From the NCBI GenBank assembly GCA_027382625.1, contig JAJKFJ010021154.1:62001-126000 (forward strand): a stretch of 64,000 nucleotides of DNA, given 5' to 3'. The translations under genes were made by a program, and so were the position numbers. The stretch comes from Tetmemena sp. SeJ-2015. Its lineage: Eukaryota > Ciliophora > Spirotrichea > Sporadotrichida > Oxytrichidae. This document shows, piece after piece, positions 36,534 through 47,963 of the stretch. Under the pieces are notes generated by a model. The model saw nothing but the letters and a program-made list of their open reading frames with translations, ran no database searches and was not told the origin of the DNA. The first letter of the stretch is position 1, and the number at the start of each line of letters is the position of its first letter.

Positions 36534-37441
36534 TCAGAGTTAAAATATAAAGTTTATTCTTCTAGGATTAACTTCGGTTTATGAAATATATTTTATGATG
36601 TTTTAGGTGCTTATAAAATAAATATATTGTGACAGGTATTTTTAATGCAAAATTAAGAAATAAAAATTGTAAACATCAGTGTTCATATCTTCGCAATTAT
36701 TTGCCTAAAAGTAAGAATAGATTTATAAATTTTCGAGCTTAGAATTACAAAATAGAGTATTTTTATCAACAAGAACAAGAAATAGGACGGGTTTTCCCAT
36801 AAAATAATGTACATTCAAAATAAGAAGAATCATATTCTAGCTCAGATTTAAAACATTTACAAGATCTTCTATAACTTAATATTTAGAAGCAATAATTTAT
36901 TGTGTAAATTAAAATAACTTACTTTTATATATGCTTTCTATTTCTTCGATTGCAGATGAATCTGATTACTATTGATCTTAATCTAAAGCTTTGTCTTTCT
37001 CAACATTGGCAATTAATTTATCTTCATTAAAGGAAATCAAGTCTTACTAAATCTTTTACTCTAAAATAGGAGCTTAAAAAACAAAATGCAACCTTAAACA
37101 GCTTATTCTTGATTATCATGACAATTAGTATTTTCTGTGTGACTTGGATTTGGTTATGGGTTCCCATTAGGCTCGGAATAAAGTTCCAAGCAATCTTGTT
37201 TATCTATATCTCTTTGAGCACCTATGTTTCCATTGTTGCTAGATTGCGTTTACTCTGAGTTTCTTCTGTAAGCAACTTTCTGCAATTGATTCTCCTTGAG
37301 ATCTATGAAAGCACTCTCATTTATTTTGAATCCGTTTCCATTTTGATATGGCTTTAATCCCGCTTCGAAGGTGCCGATTTCTGGATAGTTATAGTAAGGA
37401 CTTTGAAACTCACTCATGGGAAGCAGCTGAGGGGAATTCAT
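36534..37441 (-). CDS. Unknown Asn/Gln-rich protein
   Basis: ATG 37441. Starts MNSPQLLPMSEFQSPYYNYP. The first 130 residues are polar and Asn/Gln/Pro-rich. After removal of one IES (37073-37098) the frame continues with acidic sequence (EDKLIANVEKDKALD, SSAIEEIESIYKSK), then stays open to TGA 36534-36536. Because two stop codons are sense here, the last 350 nt of open frame may be chance, and the true stop could be after an unseen insert. Divergent from the TBC gene (54 bp apart) and convergent with the importin-like gene. Confidence 0.5.
37073..37098. other. 20-nt IES, pointer CTTAAA
   Basis: CTTAAA at 37073-37078 and 37093-37098. Removal joins NQEQAVQ to APILEQKIQQDL and avoids a nearby TGA. 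Confidence 0.75.
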
Positions 37442-37495
37442 TCTTTAATCACTTCTAAAAATATATAATTTTCTAAATTCGCAATTTTCTGAGCG
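37442..37495. promoter_or_regulatory. 54-bp divergent promoter
   Basis: Only 54 bp lie between the ATG codons of the minus-strand Asn/Gln-rich gene and the plus-strand TBC gene. It is AT-rich. Confidence 0.45.
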
Positions 37496-39760
37496 ATGCA
37501 CTAATTCTTTTATATTTTTTATCTTAAACTTTAGATATAATTGCTTCCAAAAATCGCAACTAAAATTGATAAAAAGACACTCTACTATAAAAAATGCATT
37601 TCTTTTTGATTAATCTGAGTTTTATAACACATTAAGAGAGGACATGTTACGGACCAAGACAGAAGATATATTTGGCTGTTTGTATCAGGAGCACTAAATG
37701 CAATGAATTCATGCCACCAATCTACTTCCTATAAGCAACTCTTAAGAAAATGCGAGGAGGACTTTCCTAATCCTAATTTCAAGCAAATTAAACTCGACCT
37801 TAACAGGACTTTCCAAGAGGAACCTTATTACAAGGAGCCTCGAGTACTTTAAGCTCTTGAGAATATTCTTAGAGCTTACTCTGTTAGGAATCCAACTATA
37901 GGCTATTGCCAAGGCTTCAACTTTATAGTTGGAAGACTCTTATTGGTTGTAAATGAAGAGGTACTATTTTCTAACCTTAATATATTTAGGAAGCATTTTG
38001 GATGTTCTGCATGATTATTGAAACTATGATGCCTCTCGATTATTACTCCAATATGGTGGGAGCTTTGATTGATCAAAAGGCCTTTTCAGATCTCTTCGAA
38101 ATGATTTTCCCTGACCTTTATGAACATCTCTAATCTTTGAGTTGCGATCCTTCATTGATAACCTTTCAATGGTTTGCCTGTTTCTTCTCGTATAATGTTC
38201 CCTTCAAGGTAAAATAGTTTAAGCCTAAAACGTTTTAGACTTTAATAAGAGTTTGGGACTTATTCTTCTTGAAAGGAATAAAAGTGTTGTTCAGGATTTT
38301 CCTCGCAATTTTTGATTAGCTCTAGGACTAATTAATGCAGTCCACTGATTTCTGTAAGCAGTATTTACAATTTATGTTTCTTAGAGGAGATATTCAGGAC
38401 ACTGGATTCCTTCCCTCAACAGCTCAATAACTTTGAGGCTTTAATTTAAGTAGCGAACAAGAAGTCCTTCAAAATCAGCACCAAATACATCAATCATTTG
38501 AGAAACATGAAAAGATATGGCGTCATTGAAGAAATATAGAAAGTGCAAAAAGACATATCTGACTCCTTAGACTTCAAGATGAATAGACTTAAGTTTCTCA
38601 ATAAGTTTTACCTATTTAACGGCATCTCAAAATAACTTGACAGTAAATTTAAGGGGTTTGATGTGAATAAGGAAGAGCATGTCGATGCTATAACATGCGA
38701 TAAAAAGTGGCCAGTATGTTTATTTGATTTCACATACAAGAACAGAGTTCCTGAATACTTTGCAATAAGAGTTGATAGCTCTGTAGTTTAAATTATTCCT
38801 GACTATTTTTAAGGCGAACTAGGAGAAGTAAATCTTTAATAAATGACTCTGCCTTGAATTCTAATAATAGTTTTGTTCACATCTCTAACTAGCCATAAAA
38901 TTCTTAGTTTAATAGCTACGAACAAACAAATGATTTTTAAAATCAGAGAGAAGATAATCCAGGCAATAACTCAAATAAAAAATGTAGTGAGTATTATCAA
39001 GCACCTGGGATTATTTATGAGACCTAATCTGAAAGAAGCGTCCAACCTTTAACTTTATATATAAAAAAAATACTCTAGAATTATCTTTCTCTTAATAAAG
39101 TAGCTATTTTGATGACCGACACTTGCTGATAGAAAGAAACTCGCATTACTGTAACAGCAAGTCTATTCGGCGATTCAAGAATTTGATAAAAAGCAATGAT
39201 CAAAGGATGTTCAAAAGCAGCTAACTAACTTTTAGCATAGATAAAGAAGAGGTATCTAATAGGCAGATTGGAGCATTCGTTCAACAAATAGATGTTATGT
39301 ACCAAGATTATGAGAAGATGCAAAGTCTTTTAAAATGCCTTAAGAGAAGCGACTCAGATATTAACTCTTTCCTTCCATTAAAACCTCATAGGTTTAGCTC
39401 GTAAGAAGAAAGCAAATAACCATTAAAGAATGGCTAAACTAAATTCAAAACTCCGCAATATCCAAGGTTTAAAACTAGAGGCCGAACACGATCCGATTAA
39501 GAAATAACAGGCTATAAATTTTCAGCTAAGAAACTTGAAGCGATACAAGGAAAGTTAGAGCTGTGTACCATATCTACTCTCCTATAGAATCTTAACAGAA
39601 AAGAACTTTTTTAATTTAACTCTTCAAATACTTGAATGAAATGAGAAACAATAAGTCTGGCATGTTCTCTACACAATTGCAATTACTAAACGAGGAAGAC
39701 GAAACGCAAGTAGAATTAAACTAATCGTTTGAAGAGATTAAAACTTAATATAATGTTTGA
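37496..39760 (+). CDS. TBC-domain protein (Rab GTPase-activating protein)
   Basis: ATG 37496, TGA 39758-39760. The TBC domain spans about 37630-38560. It contains both catalytic fingers: the Arg finger in IKLDLNRTF and the Gln finger in IGYCQGFNF. Other core motifs are RVWDLFFLKG and ITFQWFACFFSYNVP. The expected activity is stimulation of GTP hydrolysis by a Rab in membrane traffic. Two GT-AG introns of about 30 nt are clear (near 37960-37990 and 38211-38240). An IES with pointer CATT (37597-37633) and a 4-nt repeat TTCCTTCC (38407-38414) also interrupt it. The C-terminal 350 residues are polar and have no domain; frame breaks around 38840-38850, 39110 and 39620 are unresolved. Confidence 0.85.
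37597..37633. other. 33-nt IES, pointer CATT
   Basis: CATT at 37597-37600 and 37630-37633. Removing 33 nt deletes an in-frame TGA and joins KKTLYYKKCI to KRGHVTDQDRRYIW at the start of the TBC domain. Confidence 0.75.
38407..38414. other. Possible minimal 4-nt IES (TTCCTTCC)
   Basis: Tandem TTCC. Keeping one copy restores the frame GDIQDTGFPQQLNNFEALIQ. It would be an IES consisting of the pointer only, or a replication or assembly indel. Confidence 0.4.
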
Positions 39761-39974
39761 GTGAAATGTATTTATATCAAACTTAAGATTTAATTTACTA
39801 GTCAATAAGATTTATTATTGTAGAGTTTTAAAGTATAAGTCTGGTGATAAGCAATAAATATTTAAAAACAAAATCATATCACTAATTTGTAACACTAAAT
39901 AGCTATTTGCAAAAATCATAGTTATTTTCCTTAATGATTGCTTTATTTAGTTTTTAAATATTAAACCATTGATA

Positions 39975-41146
39975 TCATAGCTTAAATGCAGTCTTTACTC
40001 TTTATTAAACTCCAAGACAGAAGTCTACTACTCTTAGAGCTTTCATTTTATAACTATCTGCTTCTTAGCTCTTACTAGTTACAATTAGAAGTCTAGCTAT
40101 TAGTTTCATAATTTGGGTTGAGAGGAATACCTTAGTATCTTGAGCAAGTACTAATATTTGTACTAAGAGTGATAGAACTTCTTTGATTTTCTTTAAAGCT
40201 TTCTTCTCCTTCTTTTAGGGATCAGCTATATCCTAGTACTCTTTATATGACGTCAAAATTATGTCTATCATTTTATAGACTGTAATTAAGAATATGATCT
40301 GCTTCCTCATCTGAATGACTTATTCTGCGAGTTGCTTCGACTTGACTTGTATGTTTTACAGGAACTCATATTTCGAAATGAGATCTCTTAGCTTTGTAAA
40401 GCCCACTAGTCTGAAGAAACTGTCAATTTTACTGATCTATTTCTCATCACTGATGCTAACACTTATCCCTTCGAAATCGATATCTTTGCTCCCAAGAGTG
40501 AAATCTTTAATCTCTTCGTAGCTGTATAGCAGGAAACTTTCAAAGTTGTAAGGGTTACGCTAAGACATCTTCACGAAGTCAGATATAGTGAAAGTTCCCA
40601 GTTTGTGTACCTCGTAATCAGTCGCTTTATGGACTAGGGACTTCATCCCGGGATTGGTTAGCATTAATGCTTGGAATATTTAGTGAGAGCAAATGATTTT
40701 ATCGGTTGTGCTGTCGTCATATTTTCTCATCTCAAAAAGTGACTAAGATATGAGGAGTGAAATGATGCGATAGACGTCATAGCTCTTCCCCATTGAGATT
40801 TTCTTCACATTATCTAAGAAATCTTCTCGCATTTCGTCACTCTCAAATTTTGGCCTAATGATTAAAGGTAGTTTCCTTTTGTGAGTGAATAGTATAGTGG
40901 GGACAACTTTAGTTCTTGGATAAGAGATGTGCAAACTTAGCTAATCGTCCAAAACTACAGCCTAGAATAAAAGTTAGAGATGGTTTGATAAAATACCATG
41001 TGATCATAATAGCTTTCGCCAAGTCTCCTAAATGCCTCATACAAAGACGATGGGGTTCTAATCAATATCAAATCTCCAGGTTTTAATTTCTCTGCCTTTG
41101 CTTATGATCAAACCCAATTAGTCTAAACAAGTTTTGTATTGGTCAT
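39975..41146 (-). CDS. YiiX-like (permuted NlpC/P60) cysteine hydrolase
   Basis: ATG 41146, TGA 39975-39977. Near the N-terminus LKPGDLILIRTPSSL is followed by SYYDHMAVVLDD (candidate catalytic His) and HISYPRTKVVPTILF. A later DKIICSHQIFQAL segment supplies a candidate Cys. The order His then Cys is that of the permuted NlpC/P60 (YiiX/LRAT-like) papain fold. The C-terminal half (about 190 residues) is helical and basic. A GT-AG intron of about 35 nt lies after YYDHM (near 40965-41000), and another small break is near 41100. The substrate is unknown; lipid-acyl or peptide hydrolysis is possible. Confidence 0.55.
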
Positions 41147-41189
41147 ACAAAATTGAATATTTATTTATCCTATATAAGAATTGCGGGAA
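41147..41189. promoter_or_regulatory. 43-bp divergent promoter
   Basis: Start codons of the hydrolase gene (minus, 41146) and the next gene (plus, 41190) are only 43 bp apart. It is AT-rich, with TATATAAG at about 41172. Confidence 0.45.
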
Positions 41190-43055
41190 ATGAAATTACT
41201 AAAAATGGCAGAGAAATTTTAACTAAAAAAGATTTATCAAAAATATCTTATTATAGAAATTTTGAAAACTCTACAAGAAAACTAAGCAATTCAAGTCCTA
41301 TACAGAGCATGTAAAAAATCAAGAGAACTCTTATTACAGGTCTTCAAGCACTAGTTTGAGTTGAAAAATAAAGAGGTAGAACTCGTAAACCACAATCTGA
41401 GAGGCACTTATGAAATATTTTACTTCCTTCAGAAGATGAAACCTGAATCACTGGCCCTGAAATAGTTTTAAAATATCAAGAAACTCATATTCACGATATA
41501 AAAGAAAGAGGAATTCAATAATTTTGCAAAAGTTCTCAACGAGATCTATTAGGACCCAGAGAATACATTAATTCCTCATCTGAAGAAAGTCAAATTAAAT
41601 TTTCATGGCTACCGAGGTAATCAGTAGCAAAGGCTGAAAGAGTTCTCTTCAATTTCTGATTAGTGGGGTATAAATGTTTACTTTCATATTAGTATCCATC
41701 TTTTGTGTTTAGACTAAATATTAAGAGATGAGCATCTTGGATAATGGCTATTCGAGATAGCTAATAAAATTACATTTCATAAGGACAAATTTAAGTTCAA
41801 GCACGAAGAAGAAATACTCGACTACCTTTAGACTTTCAGCAAAAAGATTGAGCACATCAATTTCATATAAGAGAATCGTAAATTCTTAAATTAATAGGAT
41901 TTGCTTAATTCTGATCTTGAGAGAAATGGATTTACTGTCTCTTAGATTATGGATACTCTTGATGCTTACCCTTTTGTATTGAGCTTTTATACGAACCACT
42001 TAGTAATAGATTATGATATTCCTACCTTTAAGAGATTCTTGGAAGTTTGTCCTCTGAAATAGAAGGATAGAGAAGTTACTTAGCTATCAATTACAGAACA
42101 AATAGACTGGTTATCTCTCATGAATGCAATGGATGTTGTTTTAGCATTTGCGAAGCGAATTTAAATTCTAGGCTATCAAAGAGTTGAATCTAGAAGAAGA
42201 CTAAATAGAATGTAAGGGGATTAATCCTCTTCTGATATTGCTGCTGAGATCATTGATTTGAGATAAGTTTAAGATAAATATTTCTACCGCAAGGTTTTAG
42301 AAAGATATTCTCTTCTCAAATTACTCAAAGCCAATTCCCAATTGCAAATTGCAAATTTGCAATGCGATCTAAATGAAGATATGATATTGAAATACGAAAT
42401 AGATGACTACGAGAGTCTTAGAAATCTTATCCTGAGGGATCAAAAATTGACTTTACGAGGATTGAAAATTAAATATACTCAATCTGAGCCAGTAAGTAGC
42501 GAGTATTTACAATAGCTTTTGAATAGTGTTTTTGAAAGTATCAATCAATAGAAATTGCTAATCTTGAAACTTAAAAGATTAATTTAATAGTAGGATCTAT
42601 ATATTCAATGGTAATGGACTATTCTTAATAGCTTCCTTACAAAATATACAAATTTGAAAGTGCTCTCCTTAGATTTTATAGCTGAAGACTTCTGCTAAAA
42701 TTTTATTATCAAAGATGCCTTAATCAAATTATAAAATCTAGAATAATTGGAGCTTTACTAACCACAAGGGATAAAAACAGAGAAGCAATTTGAAATAAGG
42801 GTGATAGAGTTTTTCAGTGTTAAAAACTATTAGAATCTGGAAAAACTTTAGCTAAGTGGGTGTTGGCTTATTACAGCTGAGGATTTACTTTAAGTATAAG
42901 CGGCAGAGTAATGGATTCATCCTTTTTACATAATTATAGAGAAAACTTAAAAGCCCAAAGCCAAATAAGTAAATCAAGTCAAAATAAGATAAACAATAAG
43001 GGGTCTCCATAAGATTGAAGAGAAAAATTCAAAGAATAAAATTTCATTTAATTGA
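41190..43055 (+). CDS. Unknown protein with weak leucine-rich character, uninterrupted gene
   Basis: One open frame of 622 codons from ATG 41190 to TGA 43053-43055, with no intron or IES. The protein is helical and Leu/Gln/Lys-rich. The C-terminal third shows loose leucine-rich spacing (NLKVLSLDFIAEDFC, LQNLEQLELYQPQG, YQNLEKLQLSGCWL), so it may be a divergent leucine-rich repeat protein of the type common and expanded in hypotrich ciliates. No enzyme motif is seen. Confidence 0.75.
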
Positions 43056-43138
43056 GTTTCTAATAATTAATCTTAAAGTTTATAATAAAATCATTTTTTC
43101 TTCATTAATAAATAATTTAGAATTATAAATTTGCTGAA

Positions 43139-44671
43139 ATGATAGATTTAAAAATCGTTTATACAATTGATCCTCTGAAATGTTGGGAGTTAGATCGACT
43201 GGAATATAATGGCATCCTTAATCTTCATAGACCACAAGTAAGAGGGAACTTATCACTAGAACTGAGCGTAAACTTGGTGGAGATGAAATATGTTGACCAG
43301 CTGATTTCTATAATTGTGAATAGATTCGAGGTTGAGTAGAATGTATACCTAAATCAGAAAAATGATTTGATTGTAGTGCACTATGACTCTAAAGCCAAAA
43401 TTGATGATTTAAAAGCAATCAGAGCAGATGACAAGCTCATGCTCGTATCATAGCCAATATTTCAAAGCTAAGTAGTCAAGAGCGATCAAGCAGAGGAACA
43501 ACTTTTAAAACAGCTTAGAATGTTTTATCTTTAAAAAGAAAACTTTGACAAACCCTGTAAAAGGTTTTAACTATCTAATCCAGAGGAGGATTCAGTCATA
43601 CCATTAGAGTTATCAGTAATTCAGAGCAACTTAAATGAGTGGTATTTCAAGAAATACTTAAAAAGAAGAAACTTGGAAGAGAAATTAGGAAATTTTAAAC
43701 GACTATTTAGAATAATTGAAAACTAAGGAAGAGAGAGAAAAGGTAATGAATTGTTTTATGAATTATATATTATAGGCCCTTGTCGAATATCATGTTGTGA
43801 AAAAGTTTTTAATCAGTAAAGAAGTTATAGCTAAGAATGGGATAAAAACAGACTAAGATCTCTTCGACAAGTTTGATTGCATAATTACACCAGATATGGA
43901 AGATTTCGATATAAGAGACTCAAATTGGAAATAGCTGATGTAATTAGTGAAGAATATTGGCTTGAAGAAGAACATATATTTCAACATTAAACAGTAATAT
44001 ACTTTTATTTTTTGAAAAGACTGATTATAGTTAAGTAAAAGATGGTGTTTTGAAGATAGCCAAATTTTATTGCACAAAAAGTCCTTTCTAAGATGCAAAA
44101 GGATGCTGCCCTTTTCAGATAAGGTATAAAATAGACAAGAATACCAAAGAATTCTACCTCTTTGATTATGACGAGATGCACAATCATCTTTTAATCGAAG
44201 AATTTAAAGTTCTTCACAAGCCTGTAAAGTATAATTTGAAGCATAAATACAAGACACCTGACTTTGCGGCATTTGCTAAGATCAGAGCAGATAACATCAT
44301 CCAATTAAAATAGATAGGTAATACATTTTAATTCATAAAGTAATTTAGTGAAAGGAAAAAGTGAAGACAGAGGGTTTGAAATATGCTCGCTTCTTTAAAC
44401 AACTCAAAATGATAAAAATTCAAATGAAAAGTAGTACACTTTCAGATGCTAGTTTGAGATACAATCAGAGTTGCCAAAATAAAAATGTGATGATAAGAAG
44501 GAATAAGACATGTAAGATGCACAAGAAAATGCTATTTATTGTTTCAAGTGCCCATTCTTTTTGAGATATAAATAACAGCAGGATTAAACGAATACTCTCC
44601 AAGAAAAGATTGATGCCACATTTTATCTTGTTGATAGCTATGATAGACATATGCATCCCTTGAAAATATGA
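43139..44671 (+). CDS. Protein with two FLYWCH/FAR1-like zinc knuckles
   Basis: ATG 43139, TGA 44669-44671. After a helical N-terminal region there are two similar Cys/His modules. The first (about 44045-44190) has the order YCTKSPFQ...KGCCPFQIRYKI...MHNHLL, and the second (about 44535-44660) has YCFKCPFFLRYK...RHMHPL. The C-C-H-x-H pattern is that of the FLYWCH/WRKY-GCM1 DNA-binding fold often derived from Mutator-like transposases. A DNA-binding role is therefore inferred. A GT-AG intron of about 31 nt sits near 43741-43775 and another near 44318-44348. Frame breaks near 43690 and 44000 suggest two IESs. Confidence 0.6.
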
Positions 44672-45193
44672 TTTATCTAATACTTAAACTAATTATAATT
44701 CGGGTTTTGATTCTAATTTCTCCACATGGCTCATTCTAGTTTGGCAATTGTTATTTACAAATATTTACTTTATCTCCCTCGCCTGTGCAATTATGCTCTC
44801 TGGAGCTATCAACTTCGCAACATACTCAAGTACAATTCTATTTTCTTATAAATCAATAAATCTGATATGGTATAAATTGTTACCCTGAAAACTCCTCCAT
44901 TCTTTTGATATTTTTTAATAAAATTGACTCTACTTATTTCAACACATAATTAAACTTTTTATTTAAAAAGAGTATGTAAAAATTGTTATTGTTCCTCTTT
45001 GTATCAACTTATTTCAATTAAAGGAATGAAAGTGCTCAGACTAAACTTTCTAATTTTGGGTTGAGTTACTATTGAATTGCTCTGCAAAGTTATTTGGACT
45101 TTTATCGTAGCTTTAAAAAAAATATGGAAAAATCTTGATCCCACAAGATTCATGTTAGGTTGTACTTATTTGAGCTCTCAGACCTTATGTCAT
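44672..45193 (-). other. Region with a possible small gene or stray MDS
   Basis: Minus-strand frames here look more protein-like than random intergenic DNA: a segment around 44910-44940 (SRVNFIKKYQKNGGVFRVTI) and one around 44720-44870 (RFIDLQENRIVLEYVAKLIA, ESIIAQAREIKQIFVNNN), separated by a few nucleotides in another frame. No start codon or stop could be fixed, and the downstream end would run into the zinc-knuckle gene on the other strand. It could be a small gene or a displaced exon of a scrambled gene. Confidence 0.3.
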
Positions 45194-46428
45194 TCATCTA
45201 TTTGTGGAGTTTATTAATAACATTCTATCGATTTCTCTTCTTAAACTCTACATCTGAAAGTGGTTCCTCCTGTATGCTTATCATGTAATTCTTCCCGTTT
45301 AGGAATGCTCTCGGAGCTATAAATAAAACTATGAAAGAGAAGTAAGAACTTACAATCTTTTCCATCATCAGGAGTTTTGACGAAGAAACCTTGTGGCAGC
45401 TCTCTTCGAGTTAACTTATACTGATTCATATCAATCTGTGGATAGCGGGGAGATGTTTACTCTGAATGAAGATATACATTTCTCTGAGCTCTTATAAAAA
45501 TGAAAAGTGTGATCATATAAACTACTTGGGTCTTAAAACTCGGGAGAAAATTGCTGCTAAGTAAGTAAATCAAGAGCAAGGTTATTAGTATATGAACTAT
45601 CTCTGTCGTTAAAAGTGGCATCACCCATGAATTAACCCATGTTTTGCGATGCTTTTATATGCTCCGATAGTTCCTGGTGCTTTTAGCTTAATCTTTAGAA
45701 GTTAGAAAAATTCTCTTGACTTGCAGGCCTTGGGTTTGATTGATTTTAGAATAAGGGCTAGAAATTCCCAATCTACTAGATACTTCCACTAACACCTAAC
45801 CTAAACTTACATAAATTCAAGTAAATAAATTGGATATCGCAAACTATTTATTGACTTAATCGGGGGTTTCTCTATCAAATGTTGACGTAGATGAATATTT
45901 AAACTTTAAGATAAAAGAATCTCTGCCGTTCCTGTAAATATTTAATCAATGAATCTTTTCTTCATTATCCGACTTCTAGTTATTCTAAGACGCTGATCTC
46001 TTGAACATTGGTAATATAGGTCTAAGGCCCTCTATTTTCACTACTTAGGAAGAAGAACTGATCCTTTTCCCCCATGATCTGTTTTTGGATCTCAGCCTAT
46101 TTTATCTTGAAGTAATCACTTGTGCTATTTAGAAAGAGGAATAGCTCTTTTAGGGCTTCTGAAAATACCGGAGGTTTGAATTTGTACTAGTCCATCTAAA
46201 TTATTTTGGCGAAAAGCTTGGAGAAGTAAGTTCTAAATAGGCCATCATCGAACTATTCTAAAATAGTTGAAATATTAAAGGAGTTAATTACCTTGAGTAT
46301 AAGACTTCAACACCTTCAGCTGCAATAGGTATATCACGTTGTACAGAGCATAAGTAGAAAAATATTAATTAAGCATTATTGTATGCTTGCTGAACTGATT
46401 TCTTGGCGAAGCCGTTGTAAACTGACAT
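45194..46428 (-). CDS. Conserved-looking protein of unknown function
   Basis: ATG 46428, TGA 45194-45196. Starts MSVYNGFAKKSVQQAYNNA. The middle has FRTYFSKLFAKIIQMDQYKF and a Gln/Lys helical part. The end has IDMNQYKLTRRELPQGFFVK and TPDDGKDCKFLLL. The ciliary-protein-like opening suggests an axonemal or basal-body protein, but this is only an impression. Several frame breaks (near 46250-46290, 45990, 45850, 45320) imply inserts or introns that I did not resolve. Confidence 0.5.
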
Positions 46429-46547
46429 TTCTTAATTTGATTTTGATATTTAAAAATATTATTAAAAGTAATAAAGTAGACTGCAAGCAATTAAAGTTAA
46501 ACTCCCTATGTGTGAGGTTTTCATTTCTTCATCAATTAAAAGAGACT

Positions 46548-47894
46548 ATGGGCATATAGAAATTGATGCAGCTTATTTAGGAGAAGGCTCCTAAAGCTGT
46601 AAAGACCATAGAACTTGATCATCTTACTGGCAAGGTGATAGCTTGCGATGCTTCAATGGCTATTTATCAATTCCTAATAGCAACTCAAACTATGAAGCAA
46701 GGGATAGGAATGGGCATAGGTGAACTGAGGGACTAGCATGGAAACTTAACTGGACACTTAGTTGGTATGTTTCATAGAACATCCAATTCCTAGAGAGTGG
46801 AGTGAAGCCAATTTGGGTATTTGATGGCAAACCTCCGGATTTGAAAAATAAGGTCTTAGACCAAAGGAAGGAAACGAAAGAAAAAGCTGTCTAAGAAAAG
46901 TAAAACAGGATTGAGGAGGGAGACTTAGAAGGTGCAAAAAGAATGGCGGGTAGATCTGTTAAAGTAACTTGGGATATGATGCGTGATGCGAAAAAGTTAC
47001 TTGGCTTAATGGGTTGCCCAGTTTTGAATGCTCCTGGAGAAGCCGAGGCCTAATGCTCTGAATTAGTCAAACTAGGTATTGCTTTTGCTACTGCCTCTGA
47101 AGATATGGACTCCCTTACTTTTGGTTCTAAGATTTTGCTGCGAGGCTTTAACAGTAAGAAGGAGCCGATCATTTAGATAGATTTGAATGAGGTACTCGAA
47201 GGATTTATGATGAACTAAGATTAATTCATTGATCTCTGTATCCTTGTGTGGTTGCGATTATACTTGCAATATAACAGGTATTGGCCCTATAAAGGCCTAT
47301 CAATATTTAAGTGAACACGGAGGTAAAATCGAAAATGTAATAAAGAAGGTAGAGTATGAGAATAGTAAACCCTGGAAAAAGAAGAAGTACCATGTCCCAG
47401 AAAACTTTCTATTCAAGGAGGCATGAGAACTATTCAAGAGTCCGAAAGTCTATAACGACATGGAGAAATTAGGAGCAAAAATTAAGTGGCAGAAGCCAGA
47501 TGAAGATGGCCTAAAGGAGTTTTTGATTTAATAGAAGGGATTTAGTGAGATTAAAGTAGACTCAGGTCTTAAGAAACTTAAAGCCTGTTAGGGAAAGACT
47601 AACCAAGGTCGATTGGATTGCTTCTTTGGGAACACTTTTAAAAAGACTTCAAATAATAAAGTAGTAGACCCAAAGAAGAAAGGATCTACTCTTTCTAAGG
47701 AGGATAATGAGACTGACGAATTTTTAGGGTGGTACAATGACCCATTCAGCAGGCCAGGCAAATAAAAGCCAAATCCACTCTCCTCTCCTTAAAAACTGCA
47801 AGAGATAAATAAAAAGGCTGAAGAAATAAAAAGAAAACTCAAAGAAAGGAAATAAATTATTCCTCTAGGAGTAGATATTATAGAGTTATCTTGA
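46548..47894 (+). pseudogene. FEN1: Flap endonuclease 1, reading frame damaged
   Basis: ATG 46548, TGA 47892-47894. Clear FEN1: [81 protein letters not shown], and a C-terminal PCNA box QGRLDCFF. All catalytic Asp/Glu residues are present. FEN1 cuts 5' flaps in lagging-strand synthesis and base excision repair. The frame is broken three times without GT-AG introns: one missing base near 46780 (HRT to IQFLES), one extra base near 47250 (ILCGCDY), and an in-frame TGA at 47425-47427 where the family has the KEAxxLF motif. A perfect 9-nt repeat CTATTCAAG flanks the TGA and would remove it as a 21-nt IES, but that would also delete conserved residues. It may be a germline pseudogene, sequencing error, or an intact gene with unusual inserts. 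Confidence 0.8.
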
Positions 47895-47963
47895 TTTTGA
47901 AAGTTAATAGTGTTGTCTTGGTAATTAATTTGGTAAGTTTAAATTTTAAATTCAAATTAAGAA

